Of a stretch of DNA of 64,000 nt, positions 63,138 to 64,000 are shown in pieces. The translations under genes were made by a program, and so were the position numbers. Each line of letters begins with the position of its first letter. The stretch's first letter is position 1. The notes below the pieces were generated by a model. That model was not told the origin of the DNA. It made no database searches and was given only the letters and a program-made list of their open reading frames with translations. Source of the stretch: Pontibacter qinzhouensis (GTDB lineage: Bacteria; Bacteroidota; Bacteroidia; Cytophagales; Hymenobacteraceae); assembly GCF_008017455.1 (NCBI RefSeq), contig NZ_VRTY01000001.1:93862-157861 (forward strand), written 5' to 3'.

Positions 63138-63195
63138 AAATTATTCTAATGAAACAGGCCTTCCAAAGGTTTTTATGAAGTAAAAGGCTCAGGGC
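63138..63195 (-). repeat. Repeat A, copy 23
   Basis: Reverse copy: AAATTATTCTAATGAAACAG, core GCCTTCCAAAGG, right end TCAGGGC. It abuts the stop codon of the iron-sulfur protein gene. The remaining 62814-63017 has no recognised feature. Confidence 0.85.
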
Positions 63196-63999
63196 TTAAC
63201 GACTCAGACCTTCTGCCTGCGCAATGAGTTCTGCTATATCGAAAACCTTTACTTTTTCTTCCTGCTCTTTGTTCTTTACACCGTCTGTCATCATTACCAT
63301 ACAGAAGGGGCAGGCGGTGGCTATTACGCTGTCGCTGGTGCCAAGTACTGCCAGGGCTTCTTCGGTGCGCTCTATGTTTACGTCTTTTTTGCCGGGCTCT
63401 GGCTCTTTAAACATCTGGGCACCACCGGCACCACAGCATAAGCCATTGGCACGGCTGCGCTTCATTTCTACTAGGTCGGCATCGAGGGCAGCCAGCACCT
63501 CGCGGGGAGCCTCGTAAATATCGTTGGCGCGGCCCAGGTAGCAGGAGTCGTGGAACGTGATGCGGCGCCCCTGGAATGCCTCGCCTTTCGCAACCCGCAC
63601 TTTGCCTTCGTTTATAAGCTGCTGCAGAAATGTGGAGTGGTGTATTACTTCGTAGTTGCCACCCAGGTCGGGGTATTCATTTTTAAGCGTGTTAAAACAA
63701 TGCGGACAGGCAGTCACGATTTTCTTCACATTATAAGCATTCAGTACCTCGATGTTGGTGAGGGCCTGCATCTGGAACAGGAACTCGTTGCCGGCACGCT
63801 TTGCCGGGTCACCGGTGCAGCTCTCTTCGGTACCCAGCACTGCGTATTTAATGCCTACATGCTCCAGTATCTGCACAAAAGCACGGGTTACGCGCTTGTA
63901 TCGGTCGTCGAAAGCACCTGCACATCCTACCCAGAACAGTATCTCTGGTTCCTCGCCATTAGCAGCCATCTCGGCCATGGTAGGCACTTTCACTAGTCT
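63196..63999 (-). CDS. CCG-domain iron-sulfur protein (heterodisulfide reductase-like), 5' end cut
   Basis: At least 265 residues with two cysteine-rich CCG domains: FWVGCAG and ESCTGDPAKR with TACPHCFNTLKNEYP in the first, then HDSCYLGR, GLCCGAGG and TACPFCMVMM in the second. Such proteins (LutA, GlpC, HdrB types) hold or pass electrons through noncanonical iron-sulfur clusters. The frame is open past GTG 63993 to the right edge, and the usual N-terminus begins a few residues earlier, so I treat it as partial. The redox partner is outside the window. Confidence 0.88.
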   Translation of the reverse strand, partial: RLVKVPTMAEMAANGEEPEILFWVGCAGAFDDRYKRVTRAFVQILEHVGIKYAVLGTEESCTGDPAKRAGNEFLFQMQALTNIEVLNAYNVKKIVTACPHCFNTLKNEYPDLGGNYEVIHHSTFLQQLINEGKVRVAKGEAFQGRRITFHDSCYLGRANDIYEAPREVLAALDADLVEMKRSRANGLCCGAGGAQMFKEPEPGKKDVNIERTEEALAVLGTSDSVIATACPFCMVMMTDGVKNKEQEEKVKVFDIAELIAQAEGLSR

Positions 64000-64000
64000 T

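Noticed and set aside
362..63195. Repeat A as a CRISPR array or integron attC set
   Set aside because: Copies lie kilobases apart with ordinary genes between them, no cas or integrase gene is present, and the ends do not fit attC core sites.

Overview
The window looks like a chromosomal segment from a Bacteroidota bacterium of the order Cytophagales, most likely Hymenobacteraceae (Pontibacter or a close relative). The evidence is the protein content: type IX secretion (T9SS) sorting tails, DUF4293, DUF4476 and DUF1573 proteins, an enlarged NusB, the divergent Bacteroidota form of PurM, and a few start regions with a TAnnTTTG-type -7 box. There is no rRNA gene, so the genus is an inference. 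There is one tRNA (Val, TAC) and no integrase, transposase, prophage or CRISPR array.

Layout. 1-7.6 kb: the end of floA, an orphan lipoprotein, a 2-oxoglutarate oxygenase, a chromate transporter, and a decayed NHL/T9SS surface protein. 8.3-12.5 kb: a nucleotide-sugar operon (galE, rmlB, WbpP-like epimerase, rmlA). 12.8-21 kb: prmC, ribD, free Met-R-sulfoxide reductase, an ASCH protein, phospholipid synthesis (cdsA, psd) and a CPBP protease. 21-32 kb: dusB, two transporters, a GNAT enzyme, a histidine kinase, hemA, TM2 and DUF2752 membrane proteins, an ArsR regulator and anmK. 32.6-42.3 kb: an AsmA-like protein, tRNA-Val and a long minus-strand run (amino-acid dehydrogenase, nusB, YtxH, NAD-IDH, DUF1573, yajC, ybbR, coaE). 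42.4-54.8 kb: two ABC exporters, an AlkD-like enzyme, a T9SS cargo, truA, a thiolase and DUF4293. 55-64 kb: DUF4476, an eroded outer-membrane protein, a beta-barrel protein, a triple-repeat beta-prism lipoprotein with a C10 tract, purM, a PorE-like OmpA lipoprotein and a CCG-domain iron-sulfur protein.

Most genes are housekeeping. The unusual content lies between genes. A repeat of about 58 bp (called A here) occurs about 23 times. Its length is nearly fixed, its two ends are conserved and its middle varies. It usually lies just after a stop codon with its ACCCTTGAC end toward that gene. A second 39-bp palindromic repeat (B, five copies) lies beside or between A copies, and AT-rich tracts built on AACCATTTAACAATTCAA-like words border many of them, so A, the tract and B form a composite. 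Separately, 44805-45048 is a 244-bp MITE-like element with terminal inverted repeats and a 58-bp near-perfect palindrome.

Three surface-protein genes are damaged or switchable. The NHL/T9SS gene has two in-frame amber codons where Gln is expected, plus an A8 tract that separates the MKK start from the rest of the signal peptide. The beta-prism lipoprotein has a C10 tract that puts its start one base out of frame, a candidate phase-variation switch. An outer-membrane protein gene upstream of DUF4476 is an eroded remnant.
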